Of a stretch of DNA of 20,039 nucleotides, positions 14,331 to 20,039 are shown piece after piece. The position numbers were made by a program, and so were the translations under genes. The DNA is from UBA1672 sp964015995 (GTDB lineage Bacteria > Pseudomonadota > Alphaproteobacteria > Micavibrionales > Micavibrionaceae), in the NCBI GenBank assembly GCA_964015995.1, contig CAXHFH010000036.1, positions 1 through 20,039 of the forward strand, read 5' to 3'. Below the pieces are notes generated by a model that did no database searches, was not told the DNA's origin, and saw nothing but the letters and a program-made list of their open reading frames with translations. Every line of letters begins with the position of its first letter. The stretch's first letter is position 1.

Positions 14331-14356
14331 TCGATATTTCATGAAAATAGTATTTC

Positions 14357-14383
14357 AAAGCCCGTATCTAACGGGCTTTTTTT
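14357..14383 (+). terminator. Intrinsic terminator after the 64-aa gene
   Basis: AAAGCCCGT (14357-14365) and ACGGGCTTT (14371-14379) form a perfect 9-bp stem with a 5-base loop. Seven T (14377-14383) follow. The next start codon is 14 bp away. Confidence 0.92.
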
Positions 14384-14396
14384 CTAACAAAAAGAG

Positions 14397-14669
14397 ATGG
14401 TTTTGGAAGACGTAAAGACAACATTGGATAAAGTAACAGCAAGTATTGGTAAAATCTTTGCGCTTGTTCGTGGTGTTAAGGTGGAGGTTTCCAGCCCTGA
14501 TGAAGAAGAGCTGGATTACTACGAAAATGCCGGCCTTGATACCAGTGTCACCGTTGTTGCCGATGGTGAATATGTGTCGTTAAAAGACCTGCCGGAGGTT
14601 GATTATTCCGATTTGGTGGAACACCCGATCAGACCTTACATAGAGCCTGATAAAGACCCTTATCTTTAA
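14397..14669 (+). CDS. Small acidic protein of unknown function
   Basis: A 90-aa acidic protein (about 21 Asp/Glu, 8 Lys/Arg). The first third is a possible amphipathic helix (EDVKTTLDKVTASIGKIFAL), followed by a strand-rich acidic part with PDEEELDYYENAGLD and a Pro-rich C terminus. No family is recognised. The ATG at 14397 has only AAAGAG directly adjacent; a TTG two codons later (14403) would be better spaced from it, so the start is uncertain. It lies between a terminator upstream and two terminators downstream, and no promoter is visible. Confidence 0.6.
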   Translation: MVLEDVKTTLDKVTASIGKIFALVRGVKVEVSSPDEEELDYYENAGLDTSVTVVADGEYVSLKDLPEVDYSDLVEHPIRPYIEPDKDPYL

Positions 14670-14697
14670 GGATATTAAATATAATCATTTATATGCC

Positions 14698-14718
14698 CCG
14701 CCATTTGGCGGTTTTTTT
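14698..14718 (+). terminator. Intrinsic terminator after the 90-aa gene (first of a tandem pair)
   Basis: CCGCC-ATTT-GGCGG (14698-14711) is followed by seven T (14712-14718). Short but GC-rich stem. Confidence 0.88.
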
Positions 14719-14722
14719 GTGC

Positions 14723-14755
14723 CCGAAGCACCGCACCGCGTTGTTCGGTTTTTTT
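14723..14755 (+). terminator. Second tandem terminator-like hairpin before tail tubular protein B
   Basis: CCGAA-g-CA (14723-14730) pairs with TGTTCGG (14742-14748), seven base pairs with one bulge and an 11-base loop, followed by seven T (14749-14755). It ends 31 bp before the next ATG. Confidence 0.65.
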
Positions 14756-14785
14756 ATGCCCTCATTTAATAATTAAGGAAAAATC

Positions 14786-16735
14786 ATGACACGAATTAGA
14801 GATATCAAAACCACCTTCACCGCGGGGGAGGTGAGCCGTGATTTATTGGGGCGCGGGGATTTGCGTGCCTATGATAATGGCGCGCTGACGCTGCGCAATG
14901 TGTTTATCAACCCGACAGGCGGCGTAACGCGCAGATCAGGGCTTGGCTATATCGACACGGCGGCTGGGGACGGCAAAGTCATCGCGTTTGAGTTTAACAC
15001 CCAGCAAACGGCATTGCTTGTGATTACAGATGAGCAAATTGATATCTATTCCGGCGGAGTGAAAGAGGTCACGCTGAGCGCACCATGGACAACTACGCAA
15101 ATTCAACAGCTTGCATGGACACAGAGCGCGGATACGCTGCTGCTCACCCATCCTGATGTGCCACCGAAAAAACTGGTACGATCAATCGGCGGGGTGTGGA
15201 CATTAAGTGATTGGTCGTTTTTCAGTGATAACAACATCATTTTTCAGCCGTTTTTTAAATTCGCCGCCAGTGACATGACGCTCACGCCAAGCGCAGTGAG
15301 CGGGGATATTACCCTGACGGCCTCGGCGGATATCTTCGAAGCAGGGCATGAGGGCACGCGTCTTCGTGTGCGCGGCATTGATATCGATATCACGGATTTT
15401 GACTCGCCAACGGTGGTCAGCGGGACGGTAATTCCAAAGCCCAATCCTCATTACGATGCAGAGGATGTTAGCAGTGAAGAGTTTCTCCATCTGGCTGATA
15501 CGGATGCAACGATTGATTGGTTCGAACAAGCCTTTAGCGCCGCGCGCGGATATCCCGTGACTGTGGCGTTTCACCAAGATCGTTTGGTCATTGGCGGCAG
15601 TCGTGATTTACCCAATCGTTTATGGTTTTCAAAATCAGGGGATTTGTTCAATTTTGATCTCGGCGATGGCCTGGACGATGAAGCGATTGAATTTTCAATC
15701 CTTTCCGACCAAGTGAATGCGATACGTGGAATTTTTTCCTCCCGTCATTTGCAGGTATTCACAAGCGGCGCGGAATGGATGGTTACGGGTGATCCGCTCA
15801 CCCCCGTCAGTGTGCAAATACGTAGGCAAACCCGCACAGGGTCACGGATAGATCGTTATATCCCGCCCGTGAATGTTGATGGTGCGACGCTCTTTTGTGC
15901 GCGTAGCGGGCAGGAGCTTTATGAGTTCCTTTATACAGATCTGGAGCAAGCCTATACCTCCACTGATTTGGCGCTGCTCTCACGGAACATCATCGGAACG
16001 CCGATTGATCAGGACTACGATCAAAAAAATCGCTTGTTGTTCGTGGTGCGCGAAGATGGAAAGTTTGCGACCCTCACCGTGTTCCGCGCCGAAAAAGTAT
16101 CGGCTTGGACACTGCATGAAACAAACGGCTTGGTTAAATCTGTCGCCGTGGTCGGGGATGAGGTTTATATGCTCGTCCTGCGTGATGGCGATTATTTTAT
16201 TGAACAGTTTGACGCTGCCCTTAATTTGGATTCTGCATTATCGGGTCAGGTGGGCTCGCCTGCAACGGTGTGGTCCGGTCTGGATCACTTAGAGGATCAA
16301 GAGGTTTCCATCGTTGCAGACGGTGTGGTGATCCCCGATCAAACGGTTCTTGGTGGGTCAGTGACCCTTTCTGAACCTGCCGCCGCAGTGCAGATTGGCC
16401 TCGCATACACCCATATCATTGAACCGTTGCCGCCCAATGAAGTTGGAAAGGTCGGTGCGGGGCGCAAGTTACGATTGGTTGAGGCGATCTTTCGGCTTAA
16501 GGATACCGCGTCTTTACGGCTTGATGTCGGGCGAGGGCTAAAGGATGTTTCGCTCAAGGATTTTGGCGATACGATCACACTGGGTGACCCTAATCCACTG
16601 GTTAGTGGTGATGTACGCGTACGGAGCTTAGGCTGGCAGAAGCAGGGCGTTACACCCCTCTGGCGGATCGAACAGAGCCTGCCACTCCCCTTTACGCTGC
16701 TCTCGGTGGCGACAGAAATTAAAGTGAATGATTAA
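14786..16735 (+). CDS. Tail tubular protein B (tail nozzle), T7 gp12-like
   Basis: A 649-aa protein (T7 gp12 is 794 aa) beginning TRIRDIKTTFTAGEVSRDLL, followed by GRGDLRAYDNGALTLRN and NPTGGVTRRSGL, the standard start of podoviral nozzle proteins. The middle contains HQDRLVIGGSRDLPNRLWFS and the C-terminal part is beta-rich, with GRKLRLVEAIFRL. Six copies would form the tail nozzle below the gp11-like ring and carry the fibres. AAGGAAAA precedes the ATG. It follows two terminators without an obvious promoter. The gp14-like gene begins 15 bp after its stop, so the two share a transcript. Confidence 0.93.
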   Translation: MTRIRDIKTTFTAGEVSRDLLGRGDLRAYDNGALTLRNVFINPTGGVTRRSGLGYIDTAAGDGKVIAFEFNTQQTALLVITDEQIDIYSGGVKEVTLSAPWTTTQIQQLAWTQSADTLLLTHPDVPPKKLVRSIGGVWTLSDWSFFSDNNIIFQPFFKFAASDMTLTPSAVSGDITLTASADIFEAGHEGTRLRVRGIDIDITDFDSPTVVSGTVIPKPNPHYDAEDVSSEEFLHLADTDATIDWFEQAFSAARGYPVTVAFHQDRLVIGGSRDLPNRLWFSKSGDLFNFDLGDGLDDEAIEFSILSDQVNAIRGIFSSRHLQVFTSGAEWMVTGDPLTPVSVQIRRQTRTGSRIDRYIPPVNVDGATLFCARSGQELYEFLYTDLEQAYTSTDLALLSRNIIGTPIDQDYDQKNRLLFVVREDGKFATLTVFRAEKVSAWTLHETNGLVKSVAVVGDEVYMLVLRDGDYFIEQFDAALNLDSALSGQVGSPATVWSGLDHLEDQEVSIVADGVVIPDQTVLGGSVTLSEPAAAVQIGLAYTHIIEPLPPNEVGKVGAGRKLRLVEAIFRLKDTASLRLDVGRGLKDVSLKDFGDTITLGDPNPLVSGDVRVRSLGWQKQGVTPLWRIEQSLPLPFTLLSVATEIKVND

Positions 16736-16750
16736 GAAAAGGAAACGACA

Positions 16751-17245
16751 ATGGCTGCACTTGTACCATTATTAACCACGACTCTGGTCACGCAAGGCGT
16801 TGGGCTGGCGGTGAATGAATTTTCACGCCGTAAGTCGCAAGACCAAGCGCTCGACCAATTACAGCAACGCCAAAACCTGCAACAGCAACAGGCCGCGCAA
16901 GATGCAGCGTTAGATCGAGAGCGTATCGCCCTGGATGCGCAGGCAAATGAGGATGAGCGTAAGGCCGCGTTGCGCCGCGCCGTAGCCCGTCAACGTGCCA
17001 ATTTTGGAGCACAGGGTGTCGGATCAGGCGCGGGGTCATCCCAAGCGGTGCTGCTCGGCCTGTTCGAGGAATCGGGTGATGAAAAAGCGCGCCGTGATGC
17101 TCTGGACACGTTGCGCCTGAATGCCATCGATCAAAATTTAGGACAAAGCGCATCGCTTAATGTTCTGCAACGCACCCAACTTGAGGAGCGCAATCGTTTG
17201 AATAATTTAACCGCAGGTGCGCGTATTATTGGTGGGGTATTATGA
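16751..17245 (+). CDS. Probable internal virion protein, T7 gp14-like
   Basis: A 164-aa protein (T7 gp14 is 196 aa) directly after the nozzle gene. Layout: short hydrophobic N-terminal segment (AALVPLLTTTLVTQGVGLAV), a long Gln/Ala-rich coiled coil (about residues 28-85), then RANFGAQGVGSGAGSSQAVL, a stretch typical of gp14-like proteins, and a Gly-rich end. Gp14 is ejected first and forms the outer-membrane part of the DNA-delivery channel in T7. The call rests on position, size and the gp14-like GAQGVGSGAGS motif. AAAAGGAAA precedes the ATG. The large gp15- and gp16-like partners are not found next to it. Confidence 0.75.
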   Translation: MAALVPLLTTTLVTQGVGLAVNEFSRRKSQDQALDQLQQRQNLQQQQAAQDAALDRERIALDAQANEDERKAALRRAVARQRANFGAQGVGSGAGSSQAVLLGLFEESGDEKARRDALDTLRLNAIDQNLGQSASLNVLQRTQLEERNRLNNLTAGARIIGGVL

Positions 17246-17246
17246 T

Positions 17247-17276
17247 TTGCATAATGCCGTAATCTTGTTGTATTAT
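17247..17276 (+). promoter_or_regulatory. Putative promoter of the 144-aa acidic gene
   Basis: TTGCAT (17247-17252) and TATTAT (17271-17276) lie 18 bp apart, right behind the gp14-like gene. Start predicted near 17283, 32 bp before the ATG at 17315. Confidence 0.55.
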
Positions 17277-17314
17277 CCGCTCTTAATTATAAAAAAGAGT
17301 AGGGATGATAAGAG

Positions 17315-17749
17315 ATGATGCAAACACTTGATACGTTCAATAATGATTCGTTGGATCCAAAAGGCCTATACATTATCGCGATGAATTACTATTCAAAGCC
17401 CGGGGTTACTTTGGGGCAGGATGGTACAGGTGAGTTAGCGCCCACCGCGGATACGTTTGAAAGCGGGATTTCCGAAGATGCGTTCTATAGTGTCATGGAA
17501 GATTTCGCCGTGCAGCATGGCCAAGAGGTGATCTATGAAGATGATGAAGTTGTTATCATGACCGCGGATGAAAAGTTGTATCATGCAATTCATGAAGAGT
17601 GTGGCGAGCGTTTTACCTATGACATAGGCGGTCAAAAAATGGTGCAATCTTATATTTCCTATGAACTCAGTGAGCGCGCCGAAATGGAAGAGAACGGCTA
17701 TGCTGAGGAAGAAGACGATACATATGATGTACCGCATTTGGACGCTTAA
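17315..17749 (+). CDS. Highly acidic protein of unknown function (moron-like unit)
   Basis: A 144-aa protein with about 34 Asp/Glu and only 6 Lys/Arg. Acidic runs include YEDDEVV in the middle and AEEEDDTYD near the end. Two cysteines at most, no membrane segment. No family recognised. GGGATGATAAGAG precedes the tandem ATG ATG, so initiation may occur at 17315 or 17318. It is bracketed by its own promoter (17247-17276) and terminator (17779-17804), in the place where T7 carries its large internal virion genes. A DNA-mimic or anti-defence role would suit the charge, but nothing in the sequence proves it. Confidence 0.7.
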   Translation: MMQTLDTFNNDSLDPKGLYIIAMNYYSKPGVTLGQDGTGELAPTADTFESGISEDAFYSVMEDFAVQHGQEVIYEDDEVVIMTADEKLYHAIHEECGERFTYDIGGQKMVQSYISYELSERAEMEENGYAEEEDDTYDVPHLDA

Positions 17750-17778
17750 CGATCCATCATAATAAAAACAGAATTATC

Positions 17779-17804
17779 AAAGTCGCCATTCGGCGGCTTT
17801 TTTT
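17779..17804 (+). terminator. Intrinsic terminator between the acidic gene and the tail fibre gene
   Basis: AAAGTCGCC (17779-17787) pairs with GGCGGCTTT (17792-17800), nine pairs with one G-T, loop ATTC, followed by T (17798-17804). The tail fibre ATG is 21 bp downstream. Confidence 0.9.
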
Positions 17805-17824
17805 ATTTTCGAAGGAGAAAAATA

Positions 17825-19849
17825 ATGTCTGAACACATTAAGATACCCGATATTGTTCCGATCGTGCGTTATGTCGCGGACGGTGTAGATACGGGGTTCA
17901 GCTATCCGTTTCCGATCTTCGCGAGTGAGGATTTGGCGGTGTATCTGGATGGTGCCAAGCAGGCGAGTGGCTACACGATCACGGGTGCGGGGCAAACCGC
18001 GGGTGGTGATGTAACATTCGACATTGCGCCCATAAATGGCATGGTGATTACAATCGCGCGTGAGCTTCCCATAGAACGCGTCACTGATTATTTGGAAGGC
18101 GGAAATTTTTCCGCTGCCAGTATCAATACGGAGCTTGATTATATGATCGCCTCGTTGCAACAGGTCAACCGAGAGAATGACCTTATGCTGCGCTATGGTG
18201 ATCATGAAACACCCGCCGATGTGGTGTTGCCAGGCCGTAATATCCGTAGCAATAAAGCCCTTGGTTTTGATGGGAATGGTGACCCTGTGGCGGTGTCACT
18301 GGAGGGCTCTATGGCATCTCCTGACTTCACGCCTTCTGGCACAGGCGCGGCCACGCGTTCAAGCCATGATAAATTCTCCGATCTGATCAGCGTGCGGGAT
18401 TTCGGCGCGGTCGGGGATGGTATAGCCGATGACACAACCGCGATTATCAACGCTCTTACCGCTGCGGACAGCGTGTTTTTACCCGAAGGGGAGTATCTGG
18501 TGTCCGGTACGATACAGCTCACCGCAAGGCAATCCATTTTCGGCGCGGGGCAGAAGTCTGTTTTGAAGTCCGTGAATAATAGTTTTAACGTCATCGAGGT
18601 TGTGGAGGATCACGTACGTATTGCAAATTTACGCATCGAGGGCGGAGATATTGGGATTAAGCTATATGGCCTCACGCGCCCCGTGGTGCAAACCGCGGTC
18701 ACGGATGTCACCATCGCCCAGCCCAATACAGGCGTGCAGCTTGATGGTTATACCAATGTTAATTTCCCATGTTACTGGAATAATTTTGATCGCGTTCTGG
18801 TCGAGCAACCTGCCGTGAATGGCTTTCATCTCTTCCGAAGCGGTGCAGGCGATACGCCTAACGCCAATAAATTCCATGCCTGCCGTGCTTATTCACTTGG
18901 TGCGGATATCACGGGCGCAGGATTTTATATTGAAGAAGGGCGGTTTAATAACGCCTTTATCGACTGCGAAGCCAATGTCAAAGGCACCGCGCAGGGCTGT
19001 TTCATTGTCGGCGCGGGTTCGGATAAAACCTTGTTCGTTAATCCTTATGCGGAGAGTAATAACCAAGTGCCGAATATTAAGTTAGAGGCGGGATCAATCG
19101 AGACCTCGATTTTTAACTTGCTGTCGGTCAGTGACGGCGCAGCGATATGGGATTTATCGGGCGGGGAGTACACGGCCTATAACGCAGGGTTTCCGCATAA
19201 AAACCGATTCCAGCGCACGACATGCACGGATATGAATGCCACATTGCAGCGCTATGACACGGAATTTATTGATTCGAGTGGCACGGTCAGCCTTGATCTT
19301 TCCCATTCCGTGCATTTGGTGTCATCCTTTGGCGGTGCGTTGAGCGTGGAGCTTCCCAATGCGGGCGATGCGATTGGCGTGATGATGGTGGTGAAGAAAA
19401 CCGACAGCTCATCCAATGTGATTACCGTGACCGAGGATGGTGGCGCAGGGCCGGACGGGAAGGACTTCTTTTTGGGCGCAGAAAATGACTATGTCATGAT
19501 GCTCTCCAACGGGGCGGAATGGTTTGTGATTGCCTCCAATCGCTCGGCGGGGAACACGCGCTTTTTCGATGGATCGGGAACGTATGATATCGATATGGCG
19601 GTGGACACGTATTTGCTCTCCTCCTTTGGCGGGGCGATGACGGTACGGTTGCCACCCGCGAATGCGTCAGAGGCCATCGGGCGGACAATTACCATTAAAA
19701 AAACAGATGGTTCAGCCAATGCAATTACGGTGACTGAGCAAGGGGGCAGTGGCCCTGACGGCTTTGGACAACCGCTCAATAGCCAGTATAGCACCATCAC
19801 CGTGGTCAGCGATGGCGGGCAATGGTTTATACTATCCAAATATCTATAG
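17825..19849 (+). CDS. Tail fibre/tailspike: T7-type adaptor, pectate-lyase beta-helix, two C-terminal repeats
   Basis: A 674-aa receptor-binding protein. Residues about 1-130 resemble the N-terminal virion-attachment domain of T7-like tail fibres (IVRYVADGVDTGFSYPFPIF near the start, then the ELPIERVTDYLEGGNFSA stretch). Residues about 190-450 form a right-handed beta-helix of the pectate-lyase-3 type, starting VRDFGAVGDGIADDTTAI; many tailspikes with this fold cut capsule or O-antigen sugars. Residues 481-572 and 580-674 are two copies of one module. A depolymerase activity is plausible, but active-site residues cannot be assigned by eye. AAGGAG precedes the ATG; a terminator lies just before the gene and another just after it. 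Confidence 0.9.
   Translation: MSEHIKIPDIVPIVRYVADGVDTGFSYPFPIFASEDLAVYLDGAKQASGYTITGAGQTAGGDVTFDIAPINGMVITIARELPIERVTDYLEGGNFSAASINTELDYMIASLQQVNRENDLMLRYGDHETPADVVLPGRNIRSNKALGFDGNGDPVAVSLEGSMASPDFTPSGTGAATRSSHDKFSDLISVRDFGAVGDGIADDTTAIINALTAADSVFLPEGEYLVSGTIQLTARQSIFGAGQKSVLKSVNNSFNVIEVVEDHVRIANLRIEGGDIGIKLYGLTRPVVQTAVTDVTIAQPNTGVQLDGYTNVNFPCYWNNFDRVLVEQPAVNGFHLFRSGAGDTPNANKFHACRAYSLGADITGAGFYIEEGRFNNAFIDCEANVKGTAQGCFIVGAGSDKTLFVNPYAESNNQVPNIKLEAGSIETSIFNLLSVSDGAAIWDLSGGEYTAYNAGFPHKNRFQRTTCTDMNATLQRYDTEFIDSSGTVSLDLSHSVHLVSSFGGALSVELPNAGDAIGVMMVVKKTDSSSNVITVTEDGGAGPDGKDFFLGAENDYVMMLSNGAEWFVIASNRSAGNTRFFDGSGTYDIDMAVDTYLLSSFGGAMTVRLPPANASEAIGRTITIKKTDGSANAITVTEQGGSGPDGFGQPLNSQYSTITVVSDGGQWFILSKYL
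19265..19846 (+). repeat. Two tandem copies of a ~92-95-aa module at the tail fibre C terminus
   Basis: Copy 1 (19265-19540) and copy 2 (19562-19846) share SSFGGA, then V-x-L-P, KKTD-x-S-x-N-x-ITVTE, GG-x-GPDG and a closing W-F-(V/I). They diverge clearly elsewhere, so the duplication is not recent. Confidence 0.9.
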
Positions 19850-19872
19850 GTTGTTTGACATAGGTTTCAATG

Positions 19873-19895
19873 CCGCCTGTCATGGGCGGTTTTTT
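19873..19895 (+). terminator. Intrinsic terminator after the tail fibre gene
   Basis: CCGCCT (19873-19878) pairs with GGGCGG (19884-19889) around a 5-base loop and is followed by six T. The next ATG is 22 bp away. Confidence 0.85.
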
Positions 19896-19917
19896 ATTAT
19901 TTATTTAAGGAGTTCAC

Positions 19918-20002
19918 ATGCCGAATAAACAGGCGCACACGCGCGAGGAAATCGCGGCGTTCATGCCGCACGCCCTGCAAACGGCTTTGGAATCGTATAA
20001 GG
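19918..20002 (+). CDS. 5' end of an unrecognised phage gene, cut by the adapter
   Basis: An ATG with a good AAGGAG site opens a frame of 28 codons (MPNKQAHTREEIAAFMPHAL, then QTALESYK) before the adapter begins at 20003. The helical N terminus does not identify a family. In T7 order, lysis and packaging genes would follow the tail fibre, so the next genes are the ones that would settle the nature of the element. Confidence 0.7.
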
Positions 20003-20036
20003 CTGTCTCTTATACACATCTCCGAGCCCACGAGAC
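20003..20036 (-). other. Synthetic Nextera read-2 adapter at the right contig end
   Basis: This is the reverse complement of the Nextera read-2 adapter. It starts with the Tn5 mosaic end CTGTCTCTTATACACATCT (20003-20021), followed by the CCGAGCCCACGAGAC tail. The final bases GTC are probably the start of an index. It is not genomic. Confidence 0.98.
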
Positions 20037-20039
20037 GTC

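Noticed and set aside
16788..17153. 121-codon open frame on the minus strand
   Set aside because: It lies wholly inside the gp14-like gene, has low-complexity His/Pro/Arg-rich product, and no ribosome binding site. It is a shadow frame.
19489..19839. 116-codon minus-strand open frame under the tail fibre end
   Set aside because: It overlaps the two repeats of the tail fibre, which are clearly under protein-level constraint in the + frame.
30..20021. A 19-bp perfect inverted repeat at both ends that would look like transposon ends
   Set aside because: Both copies are the Tn5 mosaic end carried by the Nextera adapters, including the adjoining adapter tails. They are synthetic.
1..20039. CRISPR array, rRNA or tRNA gene, insertion sequence
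   Set aside because: I found no regular repeat-spacer series, no RNA gene motifs and no transposase-like protein in any frame.

Overview
This 20 kb contig carries chromosomal genes of an alphaproteobacterium on the left (about 50-7820) and the virion module of a T7-like podovirus on the right (about 7850-20002). Three features suggest Alphaproteobacteria: a DUF1476 gene (the ATP synthase zeta-subunit family, almost confined to that class), an orotate phosphoribosyltransferase of the alphaproteobacterial type, and a GAAC-N7-GAAC element matching the alphaproteobacterial LexA box. Base composition is moderate and looks similar in both halves. I cannot name a genus. Both contig ends are Illumina/Nextera tagmentation adapters (16-48 and 20003-20036), so natural DNA spans only about 49-20002.

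Host part. mreD, mrdA (PBP2) and rodA run rightwards as the end of a cell-shape operon. Convergent to them is an operon DUF1476 - bolA - monothiol glutaredoxin (leftwards). purC is divergent from DUF1476 across a short promoter region that holds a perfect 7-bp inverted repeat. A second leftward operon reads: HTH-orotate phosphoribosyltransferase fusion, NAD kinase, single-domain response regulator. The fusion is the oddest host gene: the DNA-binding domain of an S24-type (CI/LexA-like) repressor joined to a complete PyrE.

Phage part. A promoter whose start region overlaps a GAAC-N7-GAAC element, a putative SOS box, lies between the divergent HTH-PyrE gene and the first phage gene. Then follow two unrecognised genes (the second resembles a permuted papain/NlpC-like enzyme), a small conserved phage protein, portal (gp8-like), scaffold (gp9-like), an inverted PilZ-domain gene, major capsid protein, a small post-capsid protein, tail tubular proteins A and B (gp11- and gp12-like), a gp14-like internal virion candidate and a pectate-lyase-fold tail fibre/spike with two C-terminal repeats. 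A further gene is cut by the adapter. No integrase, replication gene, lysis gene, phage RNA polymerase or terminase is visible. In T7 order the lysis and terminase genes would lie beyond the right end.

Three small acidic genes (64, 90 and 144 aa) and the PilZ gene sit between virion genes. The 64- and 144-aa genes each have their own sigma70-like promoter and terminator, the layout of phage 'morons'. Seven intrinsic terminators punctuate the module, and several lie only about 14-31 bp before the next start codon. This is unusual for a late operon and implies read-through control, antitermination or an RNA-processing role. The combination of SOS-type control, direct adjacency to host pyrimidine and NAD metabolism, and missing integration and replication genes on the left side makes a defective or domesticated podovirus-like particle (possibly transfer-agent-like) worth testing. 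An ordinary prophage cut by the contig end remains the simpler alternative.
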